From Corynespora cassiicola (taxonomy: Eukaryota > Ascomycota > Dothideomycetes > Pleosporales > Corynesporascaceae), in NCBI GenBank assembly GCA_022059125.1, contig JAEUWY010000012.1, positions 992,001 through 1,056,000 on the forward strand: 64,000 nt of DNA. Direction: 5' to 3'. Position 1 is the first letter of the stretch. Each line of letters opens with the position of its first letter. The translations under genes and the position numbers were made by a program. Of this stretch, positions 54,006 through 64,000 are shown piece by piece. The notes beneath the pieces are model-generated. The model searched no databases. It had not been told where the DNA came from and saw only the letters and a list, made by a program, of their open reading frames with translations.

Positions 54006-54716
54006 ATGGCCAACATAGCCGACACGAATCATGATAGGTAAGTTTTTACTAGATTTTACCACTTAAACATAGCTAAACACGACCAGCTTATTCAATAGTC
54101 CTCTTTTCTCCGACATAATTCTTTGCCAGACGCATGGAGGAATACGAAAAGAGTAAAAGGCCCACAAAGCCATCTTATGCGCTCATTCCAAGTGGTTTCC
54201 AAAAGTATTGACGCCAAAGTCCGAGGTGAGAAAACAGTACGCAATTCCTACCTATGATTAAACTAATTAAAAAAATAGGGCAACGCCAATGATGTTCTCG
54301 AATTCAGCGATCATGACCTCGAGCAATTTGACATCATGCTAAAATTCATGTACGATCTAATATGGGCCGTCCCCACCACACCAAACACAGATCGAAAGCA
54401 TGGCTTCCTCGTTCCCATCGGTGTGTACGCACTGGCGGTGAAATATGAATGCGACAGATTGGCGCTTCGTGCTTTGAGCAAGTTTCCAATGGAGCTTGTC
54501 ATCAGGACTACCCATGTGCGCAGAATGGTGGCACCCCATTATGAGAGCCGTAGGACTGCTGATTGCCCCATGGGCCGGAAGATCGCCCACAACATCCTAG
54601 CAAGTCGCAGAAAGTTTTTCAAAGCTGGAAAAGCCAACCGGTTGCTAAAGCAATACCCTCTGTTTGCGGTTGACACACTCCTAACATCGGCAAAGGGGAA
54701 GGGAAGGCCCTATTGA
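54006..54716 (+). pseudogene. BTB/POZ gene copy with an in-frame stop codon
   Basis: Exons 54006..54037 (32 nt), 54087..54225 and 54279..54716 join with correct phases and would give about 202 codons. Exon 2 reads L-F-N-S-P-L-F-S-D-I-I-L-C, then G-G-I-R-K-E, then TAA at 54154-54156, then K-A-H-K-A-I-L-C-A-H-S-K-W-F. The stop sits exactly in the BTB core, where related proteins have a residue before K-A-H-K. The rest stays open to the end (L-K-F-M-Y-D-L, then V-Y-A-L-A-V-K-Y-E-C-D). Exon 1 length and intron phases equal those of the neighbouring intact gene, so it is an inverted duplicate that recently lost function, unless the stop is a sequencing error or is avoided by unusual splicing. The C-terminus lacks the zinc-ribbon cysteines of its neighbour. 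Confidence 0.7.
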
Positions 54717-54919
54717 GGAGTCAATATGATGGCTGCGTGTCTTTACCTTTCTGGGTATGCAATTTTAACGATCATGGGTAGGATCATCAATTCATCATGG
54801 ACTTCATGGGCTCTGAAGCGATATGTGCCATCGCGCTGTACAAACACTGAGACATGGATTTTGGCTATCATGGAATAGGAAACACCTGTACGGCAATCAA
54901 ATTGATAAGCTCTGGCTAC

Positions 54920-56304
54920 TCAACATTTCCCATCCTTCACTCTATCCGTGACATTTGAGCCCCCATCTGTTGAGGTGCTATCCTGCCCTGGCGACAAGAC
55001 CTGAGCCTCACTACTCTCGCTGATCCTCCTTCCATTTACCCACGAATCGTTGAAGCTGAAGTGTTTATCTCCCCTCTTCTCATAATGCACCTCGACCACC
55101 ACTTCACGAGTTCTCAATACGCTCTCCGCGCGAACAAGACCACATTTGGGCCTGCTGCCTCTCCTTACAAAAGTTCGTATGCCACCAGTCAAGTATTCCT
55201 CGCTTCCTCCATTCCGCTTATCCCAGAATGCAGTCGGAGGCCACTTGTTGGTCATACTGGCCTTGGAACTCTCCGTTCGTCGTAAACAGAGGAGATTCTG
55301 TGATGAAGCTAGTACCACAAGTGTGATGGCAATGCAGCTTTCCAAGTAGAGCAAGAAGGTTTGGAGTGGGGTGTCTCGAGCATTCTTGTGGGGGTTCGTA
55401 GGTTTCGAAGAGCGCAGGATGGCCGTCGCTATCATTCCAGTTGCAAGGCATAGGTAGGTGCCTATAGCAAGCCTCTGGTATGTCTTCACTTGGGAATGTT
55501 CGAGAATGAATCCTGGTATCGAAATAACTGAGCTTGTTAGCAATGGCTTCACTTAAGTTTGTTACCTAAAATGGAACCTACCAAGGATGGTGGTTGAGCA
55601 ATCAAATGCTGTGCTCATGTACAGAAGAGCCCGGTACAAGCGATCCTTTGCGGGGCTTGAGCATTGCGCTAATGCGATGAGCACTTGTTTTTCATAACAG
55701 CCGTGAATACGGGAAACTTACCAGCCTGCGCTCCGATATGTGGGCAAGCAATGAACGGCGCTGCAACGACAAAAGCCCAGCAAACCACAGTGACCATGAC
55801 TACCGCCATGTAAAGCATCCTCATCTTGTACATCCGCGACACAGACTCCCAAAGGAATGCTAGGAAGGAGAACTTTGTCGAGAAGATGGTAGTCCAAATC
55901 AAGCATTGGAAAGCATTTATATACAAGGCAACATTCGATGTGATTTCGCGGCGGTCGTCGACATCGAAATCGCTTGCCAGGTTTGCATCAGTTGACAGTC
56001 CAAGGTCGGCGTACATGTCAGGCAAGACAAGGTGGACAGTGGCTGTTCCTCCAGCCAAGCACGCGAGGCCGAAGCACAGAATATAGTCGTCGAGTTGAAT
56101 GGTATGGCGATGCCGAGCCCTCCATATCGCTTTACCAGCTGCAGAGATAGAAGCAAGGGCTAGGAACAGTGATGTAGCGATCTTGACGTTGTTAGCTTTT
56201 CTGCATTGAAACCTTGGCCTGAGGGGCGAGTATACCAAGAAGGAGGGTCTCGACACGTAGGTCGCATTGCTGCCAATGTTCACTAGAGCACCTTTCCCCG
56301 TCAT
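54920..56304 (-). CDS. Fungal rhodopsin-like seven-helix membrane protein
   Basis: Exons on the minus strand: 56304..56236, 56181..55722, 55668..55582 (87 nt) and 55527..54920, about 407 residues. The first intron (56182..56235) is 54 nt and in frame, so the region also reads through, giving 425. Hydrophobic helices follow each other: A-T-S-L-F-L-A-L-A-S, then D-D-Y-I-L-C-F-G-L-A-C-L-A, then W-T-T-I-F-S-T-K-F-S-F-L-A-F-L, then M-V-T-V-V-C-W-A-F-V-V-A. Cys residues after helix 5 match the paralogue at 59009. The C-terminal 130 residues are hydrophilic. These are the fungal 'rhodopsin domain' proteins, related to the PTH11-type receptor group; ligands are mostly unknown. The start ATG is provisional. 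Confidence 0.72.
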
Positions 56305-59008
56305 CTTGAACAAGAGAATGTCTGGCTCGCATAGCCTTGCTCGGCGTCTTTCAAAGTCCAAGATTCGCCTCTTCGTGATTGATCTGGAGGACAAAATTCA
56401 GATAATTCACATTGCCAATATCGAATGCGACTAAATTCTCATCGATCTGCTGTGTTTTGTTAAAGAGGCGGACGTCATATGGACATTGCCATCGAAACTG
56501 TCCACGAGGGCGTCGAGTGAAGCGAAATGGTACGCTTCTCGAACAGGGTTGAGGAGAATTTTGTCTTGATGAACTGCCAGCATCGGGGATCCAAAATGGT
56601 CTAGGCGCCTTGATGTCAGCATTTGGGATACAATGTCCTGGAATTAGCGCTCGGCTTGAGCGCAGAAGTGGCAGTGCGTTGTGGGGTCGGATATTTTTAT
56701 TCGCCAAGAGCTTCGTTCCCCGTGTTGGTAGGGTTGTGCATTGTGGAAGACGCCTCGCGATATGCACCCTTCTTTCAGGCGAGATTTGCCCTGAGAAGAG
56801 AGGCTTTCTATTGATCGGACTCACCGGCGAAATGGCTGGTTGAGACATGGCGAGTCCGAATGGCCAAGCTGGGCTCTCGATATCGGCGCCTTCTATTGTG
56901 TCCCCTTTGAGTGATTATTTCTGTTGCGACTCCTCATTTTGTCCCTCGTTACACCGAACAATCAAAATGGGGCGGTATGCTGTGGACAATCGAAAGAAGG
57001 AGATTGCGCCCTGTTACCTGCTGATCATGGGAGGCTGAGGCGCGCTTGCTTGCATGCCCGACGGTTTGCCCTGGGAGCCGAGGGCGGAAACATTAGCCTC
57101 GCTCTATAGTGACCACCCCGCTACGCCGCAATATGAGGCTGGGTTCCAGTGCTTGATGCAGACCGAAGCCAATTGATTCCAAGGTTGAGAAGGGGCGAGT
57201 AGCGCTGCCTTTTGCTTTTTGGTCAAATTAGGTTTAGTGCCGAAGATTCGGTTCCCGACCAGCGCGCCGTCCTCAAGTCCTCGTGTCCTCCAATCCATCG
57301 CATCGCGTAATCATAACACTAGCCTCATGGGACAGCACGACATGTGTTTTGTGGGCTGTTCTCTCCTTTTATCAGGTGATGATCCGCGGTGGTCATATGG
57401 GTCCAAATCCACCCTTCGCTTTGGGGCTATGTCTCCTCGGCCTTTGATTCCCATTCTCTGCCTACGCAGCCGGCTCCGAGATATTGTCATTGCGGGATTT
57501 AGATCCGCTCAAAAACACTATATCTTGAATTGGGGGTGTAGGCATAATTCTTTCATCACCCTCTTACCTCTGTTTAAGGGCAGCGATTTGATCACATTTG
57601 TGTTCACAAGGTCATGAAATCAGGCAGTATAATCAGGACTGGTCTACTTCGGCATCCTACTAGAGTTATGTATCGCTTAACGTACTGGCGGCCTACGATT
57701 GATCTTTGTATCAAGTAGATCGGAGAAAGAGAGTTTTAATAAGCCCAATGATAGTCTCCAAGACATCAAAGGAAGGATGATCTCATTGTGTAATCAAGAG
57801 ATCAGATGGTGACAACAAACATAACTGGAAATCACCTGCGTCTCGAACATTGCGGTATTCAACATTGAAATCGTACAAGGTGACCAACACTGATTGAATA
57901 CGGCCACATGAAGCGGTCTGTAGTAAAAATATGACCAGTAGCACGGTACGGAACCAGCCAAGCGCGGCGAATGTGGTTGCGGTGATGTCAATAGCATGCT
58001 CAGGACTACAAATAGATGAAACGCTAGAGAGCTGTTTGATGGTCTTCCCGGCCTGTTTCAAGCCGTGATGAGAGCCATGGAATCGGCTCACATGGCTTTC
58101 ACAACAGGTCGGCTGAGACGCCATTTGGCAGACCAAATTGCTCATCCAACACGACAGAAAACGCGGGGTGGTTTCATCTCTGTATTCAAAGATACCCTGA
58201 GATGGAATCTGAAATGACATATGTAAGTTGAAGGCCAAACTGGTGCTACGTTCAATACTGCTGATGGAGTTTGAACCCTAAGCTATCCATGTGAATTACT
58301 AGCAAAACGGAGGAAAACCGACAGTTGTTGTTCTTTAGCAACAAAGGAAAGCCCTCCCAGATATGGCACGCGACACAACATCTTGAAATGTTGGGGGCTG
58401 TGTTGAGTCGCCTCGGAATCGGGTGGCGCCCATGCGAGCTCACCATTCCGGCAGCACTTCCGACCTGTGGCAGGCGCTTCTCGGGATGAGTTGACGAATT
58501 AAATTTTGACTTTTTTGATGGCCTGATCTTGATGGGCAATATAGTCGCGTCGATTCATGTGCAAGGCGACCATGCAATCCACCTGCGCATCGGCAGGACA
58601 TTTGTGCAACGTGAAGAAACCCGTATGAACGTGCTACTTCTCGGAACTGAAAGCAACCAAGAATAAAAAAAGATTCTCGGAATTGAATCCTGAGATGATT
58701 CCCTCTTTGGAGGGACTGCAGGGTTATTCCCTCTGTGACGTGGGCAGTGTTCGCTAAAGGATTCGAGGCACCTATACATGTTGCCGATCTGCCAATAGGA
58801 AATCAACATCCCTGTGGCCTCACACTCGAGGCTCGCGCCTCGTCCCCGCGGGTTTCGCCTGGAGGAATATTACCCTGGGAAACAGAGGCAAAGTAGATCC
58901 ATTCTTATTGAGATTCGGACCCATGAGTTTGGTAGCCGTCTCAGTTCTTCACAGCTTTCATTCACTTGTTCTCACCATTCTTCTGGAGAGAACGGTGAAT
59001 GATGAACC
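56305..59008. other. Intergenic, 2.7 kb between head-to-head membrane-protein genes
   Basis: Largest gene-poor stretch of the window. The first 550 bp hold a possible degraded 2EXR-like remnant. The remainder shows only short overlapping frames and nothing recognisable. The promoters of both flanking genes must be at its ends. Confidence 0.45.
56351..56848 (-). pseudogene. Possible degraded 2EXR-like protein remnant
   Basis: A minus-strand frame of 165 codons starts at the ATG at 56848. A second minus-strand frame overlapping it (56431-56622) reads H-Q-D-K-I-L-L-N-P-V-R-E-A-Y-H-F and S-L-D-A-L-V-D-S-F-D-G-N, which looks more protein-like than the first frame there. The first frame looks better before it (P-L-L-R-S-S-R-A, P-R-P-F-W-I) and after it (Q-Q-I-D-E-N-L-V-A-F-D-I-G-N). 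This switching suggests a frameshifted remnant. The family guess rests on faint resemblance only. Confidence 0.25.
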
Positions 59009-60373
59009 ATGGATGTGTCGATATACCCTCCAGACATAGCACATTTGTTTAACTCACTCTCAGCAATCTCACCTGTTACATTCCAGGTAAGGCTGCCCCC
59101 GTTCTTTTCGAAAAGTTTAGCGTCTAAATTTACCAGGTTGTTTCAAACGTCTTCTTTGGCCTCGCCGCAGTATCGACCGTCGCGCGTATCCTTCTCAAGA
59201 TATACGAAGACCGTCGATTCTCGTTTGATGATTACATCCTGTTCTTTGCGACTATTTGCCAGTTCGCGTCTTCGGTCCTGCTCAATCTTACCACCGAATT
59301 CCTTTATCTGAATGGAATCCTCCTTCGTTTTCCATCGCTTGCGAAACAACTGAACGACGAATCGTTCAGCAACTATCTTCGAGACGCGTGGATTTACCAA
59401 ACGATCATATTTGGCCTAACCCAGGTAACAATATATGCCGTCAAATGCTCATTCCTGGCATTTTTCTGGCCCCTTGTAACCTGTTCAAATTCGAAGCATC
59501 TGAAACGGTACTTTTGGACTGTGGTAGTGGTAATGATACCAGTCGGGATCGGAAGTATTTTGAGTCCACTGAAGGACTGCCCACAATACGATGTTGCGAC
59601 TGGTGAGTATCTCTTCATGGTTGTTCGAAAACGGTCTAATAGGCCCACAGCCAGATGCATTCATAGACCTGCGCGTCTAGAGGTGCGCATAACTACAGGC
59701 CTTCTGATAGGCCTAGATGGCTTCACTGATCTTCTGGGTAAGACTCTAGAAGGAGTACTATTCGTAGCATGGGCTGACGCAAGCTGCAGTCTGTAGCATT
59801 CCTATTGCCATTCTCTGGCCCGCACGGATCAAACTTTCGCAAAAGATAGGAATCGGTACATTCCTTTGTCTGTCATCAGTTATGATATTTTTCTCGATCA
59901 TGCGAGTCTTCAACGTCAACGGCCTTATATTCAACAGCATGGACATCCCTTGGTCATATTTCGCAGTACACTTGGAGTCATGCATATCGGTCATTTTGAT
60001 TTCTATTACGGTTTTCAGGAGCATTTTTGGGATGCGAAAGGAGAGAGAGCAAGCGAGAGCGCGGAGGCTGCGACCGAACAGTTGGTATTGGAGTGGTGGG
60101 AGAGGAAGAATCGTAGGAATGGAAGAAGATGAGAAAGCACTCCCTGACGTTGAAACTGGAGTGCTGGACGGACTGAGGGCATTCATCCAGGAATACGGAA
60201 AATCAGAAACCAGGGAGATTCCTGTAAAACATCGAAGAGTAGATGATGCTCATTTGAAGTCTCCGTCGATAACTGGCAGCGAGTGGAGCACAACCACATA
60301 CATCGAGAAGGAAAGAGATAAGTACTCGAAAGACTCGCATCATTTGTCCGAGTTCAATTTTCAGTTTGAATGA
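59009..60373 (+). CDS. Fungal rhodopsin-like seven-helix membrane protein
   Basis: Four exons: 59009..59086, 59137..59602, 59651..59737 (87 nt) and 59790..60373, giving 404 residues. All introns keep phase (GTAAGG...ACCAG, GTGAGT...CACAG, GTAAGA...CTGCAG with a GCTGAC branch). Helical segments include V-V-S-N-V-F-F-G-L-A-A-V, F-D-D-Y-I-L-F-F-A-T-I-C-Q-F-A, W-I-Y-Q-T-I-I-F-G-L-T-Q-V, Y-F-W-T-V-V-V-V-M-I-P-V, T-D-L-L-V-C-S-I-P-I-A-I-L-W-P and S-S-V-M-I-F-F-S-I. The hydrophilic C-terminus has about 115 residues. The same four-exon plan, with an identical 87-nt third exon, occurs in the minus-strand gene at 54920-56304. An out-of-frame ATG at 59002 overlaps the start and could lower translation. 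Confidence 0.75.
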
Positions 60374-61564
60374 AGGGAAAAAGGGCTGGCAGATAGATAT
60401 GATACCCCCATAGATTACGACATTGATCAGTCTTCGACTGTACACTAATAGCTAACATTTTATCATAACCCTCCCCCCCGCCCTACCTGGATTATGCCTT
60501 CATAAAAAGATCTGCATGGCTACCAATATGCACACGTTTTGCTGCGCCTCTTCAACTATTATGCTAAAGAACCTACAGCCGGGAAAAGGCAAGTCAGAAG
60601 CACGTGCCACATGCAGGAATTGAGGTTAGGCGTCGATCGTTCCTTGCGAGGTCACGTGTTATACTACTACTGAGCTATGCAATCACCTACCTAGGTAGGT
60701 ATCCAACTGCAGGGCTGAGCCCAACACAGCCCAACCATAGCAAAGGACAATAATCAGTCGCTAATCAACCCATGTCTTTGCTTCATTCTAGAAGCATTTC
60801 TAGCCGTTAGCGCTCCCACCGGAGAATATTACACGAACTCGGCCAATCAGACGCCGAGGCTTATGGCCCAGCCACACCTTGGTTCCCGGCTCGAAAACCG
60901 CGGGAATCCATCGGAGTCTTTCGAAATTACCGTATTGGGGCTTGGTAATGTGATCTAAATTTGTTCCCGAGGGTTGGTAATGCATGATTCGTCGCACAGA
61001 ATGCACAGATGACAGTACCATGAGACATCCAACTCCTGACCACGAATCTTCGGGCGCGATCGCTCACCGTACTGACGCATTATATATTGAATCCTTTAAG
61101 TTGGCTCTACTTGCATATTGTTAGCCCCCGATTTGTATCGAAGACCAAGCCACTACTCTCTGCGACGCAGGAATGTGATCTGAAAGTGGTACCACTACAG
61201 CTGATTGTGGTGACTCGCAGCCTTAACTCGATTAATTTGCTCCCATTTGGCCTCCAAAAAGTGCAAAGTAGAGGGAAAGCAGCCTACAAGCCACTGAGTT
61301 GTTGACACAGAATTGCCACACAGCCAGACGTACTGTCATCGCCCGGGTGCGAATCTATCAAGTGGAAAACCTAGTGCAGCTAGCTTAATCCCCGACCAGT
61401 CCGTGTGTTCGGACTATACATCAGTTGATAGAGTTGGCGAGACGCCTTACTCGAGTTCCATACAACGATAATAACTCTTCGATAGTACTCCACTTCAAGT
61501 GAAACAAGCTCTGGTCCATTAGCAAAACGCAGCTCCCACCAAGTCATCTCACCACAGCCTTATC
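60374..61564. other. Intergenic, 1.2 kb, with a 16-nt palindrome
   Basis: Contains a perfect 16-nt ACCTACC/GGTAGGT palindrome at 60685-60700. A minus-strand frame at 60800-61021 reads plausibly in part, but is short and unsupported. No gene called. Confidence 0.5.
60685..60700. repeat. Perfect 16-nt palindrome with CCTAGG core
   Basis: Reads the same on both strands and matches the elements at 24873-24892 and 44971-44990. Confidence 0.85.
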
Positions 61565-62008
61565 ATGGACATGGACAATCTAGCGTCACCAAGGAGCTCT
61601 AGTAGTGGGAGATCCAAACTCAGTTTTCGACAACTAAAGGTATGCATTTCCTGGAATTTTTTAGACAATCGCAAGGGGCTTACTTCAAATTAGTTTGCTA
61701 CACCATTTAAGCGCCTTCTCTCGAAGCCATCATCATGGTTCAAGCGTCGGATTGATGTCATAGAAACTCTTCCAGCACCGCCCACTATGACTACACCAAC
61801 ATATTCACCACCTGAGACACAAGTTCCACGGGGCAGACGAAAACCAGCTCCAATGCCGCTGGATTTGGATAAGGTTAGCTTGGCAAGACCCAGAGAGACT
61901 CCAATCACACCTACTAGGAGTGATTGGGATCCTGAAAGATCTGACATTGACCCTTTTATCACATCTCCATCGTGGCTGAAGACTTCACATGGCGACCCTG
62001 GACCTTGA
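61565..62008 (+). CDS. Small basic Pro/Ser-rich protein, unknown
   Basis: Two exons, 61565..61639 and 61694..62008, give 129 residues. The 54-nt intron (GTATGC...AATTAG) is phase 0. The N-terminal half is basic (S-K-L-S-F-R-Q-L-K, then F-K-R-L-L-S-K-P-S-S-W-F-K-R-R). The rest is Pro/Thr-rich with possible SP/TP phosphorylation sites (R-E-T-P-I-T-P-T-R-S) and no hydrophobic segment. No family is recognised. It sits about 470 bp upstream of the HET-domain gene on the same strand. Coherent splicing supports a real gene, though it is short. A second in-frame Met is two codons in. Confidence 0.55.
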
Positions 62009-62480
62009 ATTTCAACATTGCTTATTTTACATCTGAATCTGATACCTTTTTCGTTTGTCTGTTCCATTATAAGGGCAATAGATGGGCATGGTACAGCAGG
62101 CCTGATACCAAAGTCATGTTTCATAAGCGATTTATGTTTTACCTTGAAGATCTTCTTACTTTAGCGACTGGTATATCAATGGATGGGGCAGGGACTGGTG
62201 TTATTCAAATATTACGGAGATAAAAATTGTATAGCGACTCCCAATTTTTCTTCTATCATCAAGTTTGGGGTTTCAAGTATGAATGTTTCCACTATGACAT
62301 ACATGAGGTCCTATTGAACCTTTTGGTAGATATTTGGACCTTCTACTTCATGCCAAGCCTCAGTGGTGCTAGAGAATGAAACCGGCTTAGCTTCCCAACT
62401 TCGGAAACACGCCAGAGTGCTTCCACGGATACCCCACTTTCCTGCCACTTCATCGTTACACAGCGCCCAAATAGGCCGAC
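62009..62480. promoter_or_regulatory. Intergenic, 472 bp upstream of the HET gene
   Basis: 3' flank of the small basic protein and promoter of the HET-domain gene. No distinct motif recognised. Confidence 0.4.
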
Positions 62481-64000
62481 ATGCGCCTCGTCAATGTTGA
62501 AACCCTAGAAATTGGGTTCTTTCATGAGAACAATGTCCCCGAATATGCCATACTATCCCACACTTGGGGCGATGACGAAGTTAGCTACCAGGAAATGCTC
62601 TGGATTAACAAGATGAGGACCATGGTTGAGTTTGTGAGTAGCCAAGACTCGCAGGCTACGCAGGATGGAAGCTGGAATGATCAGCCGGCAGTCATGCTGG
62701 CAACCCTAGAAATTATGGTCAGGGGAAACTGGAACCCTGGGCGCGCTCTACCAGATACGAGCGAGACAGCACTAATGAAAAGATATGGCTGGGCAAAAAT
62801 CATCAAATCTGCAAAAGAAGCAAAGGGGCTTGGATACAATCACATCTGGATCGATACTTGCTGCATTGACAAGACATCAAGTGCGGAACTACAAGAATCC
62901 ATCAATTCCATGTATGGATATTACCAGAGAGCAGCAGTATGTTTAGTCTATTTGAACGACATCGAAAGAGATGGCTCTCAGGATCTTTCCGATTTCTTTA
63001 TTCATGCATACACGACTTGCCGGTGGGCTACAAGAGGATGGACGTTGCAGGAACTAATAGCGCCCACAGCTGTTCGGTTCTACCTGAAGGACTGGAGTTA
63101 CCTCGGCGACAAAATTGATTTCCTTAAGGAGCTCTCTTCCTCCTCGGGTATCCCGGTCTTCATACTGGAGAATGGAGATCTTCATGAAGTATCGATTGCC
63201 GGGAGAATGGCTTGGGCCCGTAATCGAGTTACTACACGAAGCGAGGACCTTGCATATTGCCTGCTGGGTATTTTCGACATACAGATGCCTTTGCTGTACG
63301 GCGAAGGAGATAAAGCTTTCATCCGATTGCAAGAAGAGATACTCAAGACGACTGATGACTATTCAATATTCGCGTGGACGACAGACAAGTGTGAGAAATC
63401 AACCTACAGAGGTTTACTGGCACGATCTCCCGCAGAATTTATCTGTGGTGTCGACCGCGAAAACGTACCCTCAACACTTCCGATTATTCCAACACCCCTA
63501 GGCCTACGCTTGCAATTAGAGTTCCTACCCGATCCGCTTGATCGGTCCCGTTCCCTTGCGATGATCCGGGCAACTAACGACATGAATCAAAGGCTAGCAA
63601 TCAGAATTAAATGTCTGGATGGAGCGGATCAGTGTGCAAGAGTTGACGCAGGATCTCTAGTCGAGATTGACGATTGGCCCACTGGACAGCTTCGCACCAT
63701 TTATGTCCGCCAGAAGCTTTCTATACCCCAGAGCTTTTTTACCCCAGAGATGGAACGCATCCATCTTAGGCGTCGTCATTCCGCGCAATGGGTTCCGCCC
63801 GTACGCGTCACCGGTGTCTATCCGCCAGAACAATGGGACGGTGAAAACTTCGAACTCTGTATCCCAGAGAAGATTAAAGAATTCCTGGGTGTTATAAAGC
63901 TACGAGTGGAATTCACTGCGTTCCAGATCATTCTAGGATTCCATCGGACTTCACAGTATTACTGGTGCAAGATTGTTCAACGCCCATGGCCGGCAAGCGA
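62481..64000 (+). CDS. HET-domain (heterokaryon incompatibility) protein, partial at window end
   Basis: Open from the ATG at 62481 to the last base, over 500 residues without a stop, so the 3' end is missing. The HET domain is unmistakable: M-R-L-V-N-V-E-T, Y-A-I-L-S-H-T-W-G-D-D-E-V, then I-W-I-D-T-C-C-I-D-K, S-I-N-S-M-Y-G-Y-Y-Q-R-A, C-R-W-A-T-R-G-W-T-L-Q-E-L-I-A-P. It continues with E-D-L-A-Y-C-L-L-G-I-F-D-I-Q-M-P-L-L-Y-G-E-G. HET proteins trigger cell death when unlike hyphae fuse, and related proteins serve in fungal immunity. An unusual insert of about 60 residues lies between the first two motifs. A GTGAGT within it (62634-62639) could mark an unspliced intron. NACHT, WD or other C-terminal domains may follow beyond the window. 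Confidence 0.9.
   Translation, partial: MRLVNVETLEIGFFHENNVPEYAILSHTWGDDEVSYQEMLWINKMRTMVEFVSSQDSQATQDGSWNDQPAVMLATLEIMVRGNWNPGRALPDTSETALMKRYGWAKIIKSAKEAKGLGYNHIWIDTCCIDKTSSAELQESINSMYGYYQRAAVCLVYLNDIERDGSQDLSDFFIHAYTTCRWATRGWTLQELIAPTAVRFYLKDWSYLGDKIDFLKELSSSSGIPVFILENGDLHEVSIAGRMAWARNRVTTRSEDLAYCLLGIFDIQMPLLYGEGDKAFIRLQEEILKTTDDYSIFAWTTDKCEKSTYRGLLARSPAEFICGVDRENVPSTLPIIPTPLGLRLQLEFLPDPLDRSRSLAMIRATNDMNQRLAIRIKCLDGADQCARVDAGSLVEIDDWPTGQLRTIYVRQKLSIPQSFFTPEMERIHLRRRHSAQWVPPVRVTGVYPPEQWDGENFELCIPEKIKEFLGVIKLRVEFTAFQIILGFHRTSQYYWCKIVQRPWPAS

Noticed and set aside
54336..54716. Independent small gene starting at 54336
   Set aside because: It is the third exon of the BTB copy. Upstream exons with matching phases and BTB sequence explain it better.
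60800..61021. Minus-strand frame with F-E-P-G-T-K-V-W-L, faintly like a retroelement integrase tail
   Set aside because: Only 73 codons, no neighbouring polymerase, protease or terminal repeats; similarity too weak.
1..64000. tRNA, rRNA, CRISPR arrays, intact transposons and replication origins
   Set aside because: No B-box/A-box pair, rRNA stretch, regular spacer array, transposase frame or terminal repeat was seen by eye; a dedicated tRNA scan would be decisive.

Overview
This is nuclear DNA of a filamentous ascomycete (Pezizomycotina), most likely a Dothideomycete. The genes are split by short GT-AG introns (mostly 40-75 nt, often with a CTNAC/CTGAY branch site). Single ORFs are densely packed on both strands. 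Families present (LAG1, CSN5, ATG16, UVRAG/Vps38, HET, fungal rhodopsin-like membrane proteins, siderophore MFS, BTB families) are typical of this group. No rRNA, tRNA, CRISPR array or intact transposon was recognised. Exon borders were worked out by hand from splice signals and reading phase. About 29 protein-coding loci are supported, one of them broken by a stop codon and one a very uncertain remnant.

Layout. 1-8 kb: a PP2C phosphatase (Ptc1-like), a membrane-anchored FAD monooxygenase and the AMPK gamma subunit SNF4. 9-11.4 kb: an unrecognised proline-rich protein and a BTB-like protein, both with a striking C-rich to G-rich switch inside the coding strand. 13-20 kb: ceramide synthase LAG1 (-), mitochondrial mL67/MHR1 (-) and a divergent UVRAG/Vps38-like autophagy/endosome protein (+). 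20-30 kb, more accessory: a second BTB-like gene, a cytochrome P450, a small RNase III-like protein that seems to lack catalytic acids, an unrecognised polyQ/basic protein and a Rossmann-fold protein. 30-42 kb, dense housekeeping: a type I J-protein with a farnesylation-type C-terminus, mitochondrial GluRS, mitochondrial IF3, ATG16, COP9 subunit CSN5, uL4m and mL38. 42-52 kb: an unrecognised coiled-coil protein, a small secreted protein, a siderophore MFS transporter with a perfect SreA-type GATA site upstream, a 2-oxoglutarate oxygenase and a class I glutamine amidotransferase. 52-64 kb, accessory: a head-to-head BTB pair (one copy with an in-frame stop), a head-to-head pair of rhodopsin-like seven-helix proteins, a small unknown protein and the start of a HET-domain gene that runs off the window.

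How genes relate. Five genes of mitochondrial translation (mL67, GluRS, IF3, uL4m, mL38) lie within 26 kb. Several pairs are divergent with about 270-470 bp between starts (mL67/UVRAG, J-protein/GluRS, IF3/ATG16, uL4m/mL38), so shared bidirectional promoters are likely. The right end looks like a fast-evolving region with local inverted duplications and an incompatibility-type gene. No single clearly undescribed system was demonstrated. The best leads are the degenerate RNase III protein beside the P450, the BTB/receptor/HET accessory block, the extended uL4m, and the J-protein without an in-frame ATG.
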